From contig CAZAJB010000030.1 of NCBI GenBank assembly GCA_964485345.1, positions 1-24,320 on the forward strand: 24,320 nt of DNA. The letters run 5' to 3'. The stretch is from UBA5420 sp964485345. GTDB lineage: Bacteria > Bacillota > Limnochordia > Darwinibacteriales > Darwinibacteriaceae. Every line of letters starts with the position of its first letter. The first letter of the stretch is position 1. The translations under genes were made by a program, and so were the position numbers. Of the stretch, positions 21,397 to 24,320 are shown piece by piece. The notes beneath the pieces are model-generated. The model worked only from the letters and a program-made list of their open reading frames with translations. It ran no database searches and was not told the DNA's origin.

Positions 21397-23373
21397 ATGC
21401 AGGCAAGGTATCTAACCAAGTCCCGATTTGCCCTAGCCTTGGAGTGTCCGACAAAGCTTAATTACGAGGGTAAACCAGAGTATGCCGATGCGAGCCTCGA
21501 AGACTCTTTTTTGCAGGCTCTAGCCGATGGTGGCTACCAGGTGGGCGAACTCGCCAAGTGCTATGTTCCAGATGGAGTCTTGGTGCAGGCGCAGGACTAC
21601 CAGGAAGCCGTGGATCAGACGGCCAGGCTCCTACAGAACAAGAATGTGACCATTTACGAAGCAGCTTTTGGTTTTGGCAATCTATTTGCTAGAGTAGATA
21701 TTCTCGTCAAGCAGGGAAGCAGCATTGAGTTGATTGAGGTGAAGGCAAAATCTGTGAGGGGTACAGACGAAAACGTATTTGGCACGAAACGAGGTGCGAT
21801 TCGATCAAAATGGTATGGAACCCTCTGCGACGTGGCCTTTCAGAAGCATGTTGTGCAGTCTTCCATAGGACGGAGCGTACAGGCGTACCTGATGCTTGTC
21901 CAGAAGGACGCTGTCTGTCCCACGGATGGCCTAAACCAGAAGTTTCGCATCGGTAAAGATGCTAGAGGTAGGCGCATAGTCATGGTATCGCCGGAGTTGT
22001 CAGCGGAAGACCTAGCTGATCCTATTCTGACGAAGATTAGCGTCGAGCGGAGCCTCGAGCAGATCCATACTTCCTCCTTGGGGGAACACGGTTTCTTTGA
22101 GTTCATTGAGCGAGCAGCCTATCATTACGTTCAGGATCAGAGGATTGCTCCCATTCTATCTCCCCTTTGCGGTACCTGCCAGTTTCGATCTACGGAGGTG
22201 GAACAAAAGGCGGGAAAAAGGAGTGGCTTTCAGGAGTGTTGGGCCGAGGTTCTAGGTTGGCAAGCAGAGGATTTTCGAGACCCAACTGTCCTGGATATCT
22301 GGGGCTTTCGAAAAAAGGCCCAGTATATCAAGGCAGGCCGCATCAAACTGCTGGAGATTGGCGAGGGGGATATTGAACCTGAGCGTGATGGAAGACCCGG
22401 TCTTTCCACCAGCGAGCGGCAGTGGATGCAGGTCAAAAAGGTCAAAGAGGGAGATGGAACTCCCTGGATTGACCAGGAAAACCTACGAAGAGAGATCGAT
22501 TCATGGGTTTACCCTTTACATTTCATTGACTTTGAGACCGCTATGGTCGCCATCCCCTTTAACAAGGGACGTCGGCCTTATGAGGCCATCGCCTTTCAAT
22601 ACTCCCACCATACCGTTGATCAAGACGGGCAAGTGACCCACCGGGGACAGTTTCTGAACTCGACTCCGGGTCAGTTTCCAAACTACGATTTCGTGAGGTC
22701 CCTCAAGCGTGAACTAGAGAACGATCATGGCAGCATTTTTCGCTACAGCAGTCACGAGAACACATTTCTATGCCACATCCATGATCAACTGACCAAAGAC
22801 CCCGATGACATCCCAGATCGAGATTCATTGTGTGAGTTCATTCGCACCATTACGACCTGTGCATCAGATACAGAAGATACGTGGGAAGGGCCCCGTCAGA
22901 TGGTGGATCTGCTTGAGCTCGTGCGCAGGTATTATTACGATCCTCGCACAGGCGGCTCCAATTCGATTAAGCATGTGCTGCCGGCCATCCTCAGTCGCTC
23001 AAAGCAGGTGCAAGAAAAATATAGCATCCCTATCTATGGTGCGCGGGGTGGTATCTCTAGTCACAACTTCAAGGATTTCATCTGGATTAAGAAGGATACC
23101 CAAGGCCAGGTCATCGATCCCTATACCTTGCTTCCTAAGATGTTTGATGATGTATCAGACAAAGATTATAGGCTCTTGGACTATGATGGGATTCGGGATG
23201 GAGGCGCGGCCTTAACGGCCTATGCCCGTCTGCAGTTTGAAGAGATGTCGGCCCGGGAGCGGGAGAAGATCGAGAGCGCCCTCTTAAAGTATTGCGAGCT
23301 TGATACTTTCGCTATGGTCATGCTCTTCGAGGCTTGGCTCGATCTGCTCGGAAGACGCATTCCGAAGATTTGA
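21397..23373 (+). CDS. DUF2779 protein: Cas4/RecB-like Fe-S nuclease fused to a DEDD-type exonuclease domain
   Basis: This is a 658-residue protein. The start is ATG 21397 behind AGGAGG with an 8-base spacer, giving the usual family opening YLTKSRF; a frame 37 codons longer is less likely. Residues about 1-285 resemble Cas4/RecB nucleases: YEAAFGF (E88), D101 in ARVDILV and IEVKAK (E114, K116) form a PD-(D/E)XK site. C17 with C258, C261 and C281 have the one-plus-three cysteine layout of an iron-sulfur staple. Residues about 370-650 contain HFIDFET (D378, E380) and KYCELDTFAM (D636), like an RNase H-fold DEDD exonuclease, plus the DUF2779 hallmark GGSNSIKHVLP. It probably processes DNA or RNA ends; its pathway is unknown. 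Confidence 0.82.
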   Translation: MQARYLTKSRFALALECPTKLNYEGKPEYADASLEDSFLQALADGGYQVGELAKCYVPDGVLVQAQDYQEAVDQTARLLQNKNVTIYEAAFGFGNLFARVDILVKQGSSIELIEVKAKSVRGTDENVFGTKRGAIRSKWYGTLCDVAFQKHVVQSSIGRSVQAYLMLVQKDAVCPTDGLNQKFRIGKDARGRRIVMVSPELSAEDLADPILTKISVERSLEQIHTSSLGEHGFFEFIERAAYHYVQDQRIAPILSPLCGTCQFRSTEVEQKAGKRSGFQECWAEVLGWQAEDFRDPTVLDIWGFRKKAQYIKAGRIKLLEIGEGDIEPERDGRPGLSTSERQWMQVKKVKEGDGTPWIDQENLRREIDSWVYPLHFIDFETAMVAIPFNKGRRPYEAIAFQYSHHTVDQDGQVTHRGQFLNSTPGQFPNYDFVRSLKRELENDHGSIFRYSSHENTFLCHIHDQLTKDPDDIPDRDSLCEFIRTITTCASDTEDTWEGPRQMVDLLELVRRYYYDPRTGGSNSIKHVLPAILSRSKQVQEKYSIPIYGARGGISSHNFKDFIWIKKDTQGQVIDPYTLLPKMFDDVSDKDYRLLDYDGIRDGGAALTAYARLQFEEMSAREREKIESALLKYCELDTFAMVMLFEAWLDLLGRRIPKI

Positions 23374-23401
23374 CCTTCGCTGATTCCAAACAACGAAAAT
23401 A

Positions 23402-23425
23402 AACCCACTGCAAACGCAGGGGGTT
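23402..23425 (-). terminator. Terminator between convergent genes, mainly for the FMN reductase
   Basis: AACCC (23402-23406) and CTGC (23408-23411) pair with GCAG (23416-23419) and GGGTT (23421-23425) around the loop AAAC, with one mismatch. On the minus strand TTTTATTTT follows directly. It also lies just past the DUF2779 stop on the plus strand. Confidence 0.8.
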
Positions 23426-23445
23426 CTCTTCGGTACGGCGCATTC

Positions 23446-23997
23446 TTAGCTATGTTTCTGAATCAAAGAGGCAAATCCATCAACAACGGACTGGAGGAAC
23501 TTGACCGTTCCCTCATCCTTCATGTTCTCATTTTCATCAAACAATCCAAAGGAGTTTGCGATATATGCCTCTGGTTGCTGCAGGACTTGCATGTTCAAGA
23601 AGACGAGGGGTTGACGCAGATGGTGATTTGCACCAAAGCCACTCAAGTTCGATGGAGACTGGCTAATGATTGCTGCGGGCTTGCCATCCCAGATGCTTTG
23701 GCCATAGGGGCGAGATCCTACATCAAGGGCGTTCTTGAGTCCCCCGGGTATGGAACGATTATATTCGGGTGTGACAAACAACACAGCGTCAATCTCTTTC
23801 ATTTTGCTGCGGAACGCAACATATTCTGCAGGAACATTGCTTCCCTGGTCAATGTCTTCGTTATAGAGGGGGAGGTTACCGATCTCGATAAACTCTGTAC
23901 TAAATCCATTGGGGAACAAACCTGCCACCACTTTTGCTAATTTCTTCGTTACGGAGTCCTTGCGGAGACTACCAACGATAATTCCGACCTTTGTCAT
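23446..23997 (-). CDS. NADPH-dependent FMN reductase / NAD(P)H quinone or azo reductase family
   Basis: This is a 183-residue flavodoxin-fold enzyme. The start is ATG 23997, with AAGGATGA upstream; the frame extends 20 codons further but without family similarity. The FMN phosphate loop GSLRKDS (residues 9-15) and PEYNRSIPGGLKNALDV, which contacts the flavin ring, identify the family. Members transfer hydride from NAD(P)H to FMN, quinones, azo dyes or chromate. The physiological acceptor is not readable. It is monocistronic with its own terminator. The 120 bases upstream are AT-rich with short palindromes (CTATTA-A-TAATAG near 24083-24095; TTATCG ... CGATAA at 24103-24120) that could be operators. 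Confidence 0.92.
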   Translation of the reverse strand: MTKVGIIVGSLRKDSVTKKLAKVVAGLFPNGFSTEFIEIGNLPLYNEDIDQGSNVPAEYVAFRSKMKEIDAVLFVTPEYNRSIPGGLKNALDVGSRPYGQSIWDGKPAAIISQSPSNLSGFGANHHLRQPLVFLNMQVLQQPEAYIANSFGLFDENENMKDEGTVKFLQSVVDGFASLIQKHS

Positions 23998-24186
23998 TGG
24001 AGATTCATCCTTTCGTATTGCCTTGCTGATAAGGTTTACATAACTTAAGTGTATCATACATTTCCGGGAATTGTATTACGCTTCTATTAATAATAGGATT
24101 GGTTATCGTTAGATCGATAAAAGGGACATAGATATTGCAGGCCAATTTGGGTTTTTTGGACAGGGGGCCTGGATAAAAAAATCCCA

Positions 24187-24297
24187 TCACACATTTGCTT
24201 TACAGTTGTTGAACAGGCCTTGGAGCTTTGCACCGAACTGATAGTAGTAGGCTGCAACGGTTTCACCCGTTATCGTGTTGGGGAAGGGCGTGTAAGA
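24187..24297 (-). pseudogene. Possible gene remnant at the right edge, unknown
   Basis: On the minus strand a 36-codon open stretch ends at TGA 24187-24189 and reads like protein (NTITGETVAAYYYQFGAKLQ, then GLFNNCKANV). It has no start codon and is preceded by an in-frame TAA at 24298. An imperfect hairpin (24148-24186, T/A-rich arms with GGG/CCC ends) lies directly downstream like a terminator. It may be the tail of a broken gene continuing beyond the window. I do not recognise a family. Confidence 0.2.
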
Positions 24298-24320
24298 TTA
24301 AAGACTTGCATCCGTTCTTG

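Noticed and set aside
1..24320. tRNA, rRNA, prophage, integrase or conjugation genes
   Set aside because: None could be recognised on either strand. The only mobile trace is the IS3 fragment and the small palindromic repeats.

Overview
The window reads as a chromosomal segment of an anaerobic or facultatively anaerobic Bacillota (Firmicutes). The evidence is strong AGGAGG-type ribosome binding sites, frequent GTG and TTG starts, sigma-A-like promoters, a class III (oxygen-sensitive) ribonucleotide reductase, a DUF2779 protein and a Nif11-leader peptide gene. Several exported proteins, including a peptide-binding protein, carry plain Sec signals without a lipobox cysteine. That fits a lineage such as Limnochordia or another Firmicute with an outer envelope better than a Bacillus-like cell, but the taxonomic call is an inference. 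The assembly has two gaps (10 N at 8212-8221; 100 N at 16045-16144).

Layout. Positions 1-1700 are an accessory patch: the end of a broken type I DNA methyltransferase, a near-perfect promoter, a Phd-type antitoxin/Uma2 nuclease fusion, a frameshifted IS3-family transposase remnant, and a Nif11-leader RiPP-like precursor whose core looks like a zinc ribbon. Next come a soluble PAS histidine kinase (1910-3397, +), a CPBP-type membrane protease and a Gfo/Idh/MocA oxidoreductase (both -).

Positions 5780-10005 (+) form one overlapping operon behind a promoter with a Fur-like box: YbaN/DUF454, a YgbA-type cysteine-rich protein, and two ABC half-transporters of the CydD/CydC type. The 10-N gap makes the first transporter look frameshifted; the far side resumes in another frame and completes the protein at 8357. 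Positions 10024-13930 (-) encode a peptide/oligosaccharide ABC importer (binding protein, then two permeases; no ATPases). Three exported proteins follow on the - strand: MsrA-MsrB, an unknown small secreted protein and an ankyrin-repeat protein.

Positions 17149-20056 (-) are nrdD-nrdG, with a promoter at 20201-20229 overlapped by two NrdR-like boxes whose cores lie exactly 32 bp apart. A stand-alone receiver protein (20377), an unknown protein (20835), a DUF2779 protein that appears to combine a Cas4/RecB-like Fe-S nuclease with a DEDD exonuclease (21397) and an NADPH-dependent FMN reductase (23446-23997, -) complete the window.

A small family of palindromic repeats, not explained by the genes, occurs three times between 16.2 and 20.3 kb in one orientation. 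One copy supplies the last codons and stop of nrdG. The most promising leads for something undescribed are the Nif11-leader/zinc-ribbon peptide, this repeat family, the Fur-box YbaN-YgbA-CydDC-like operon, the DUF2779 double nuclease and the Phd-Uma2 fusion.
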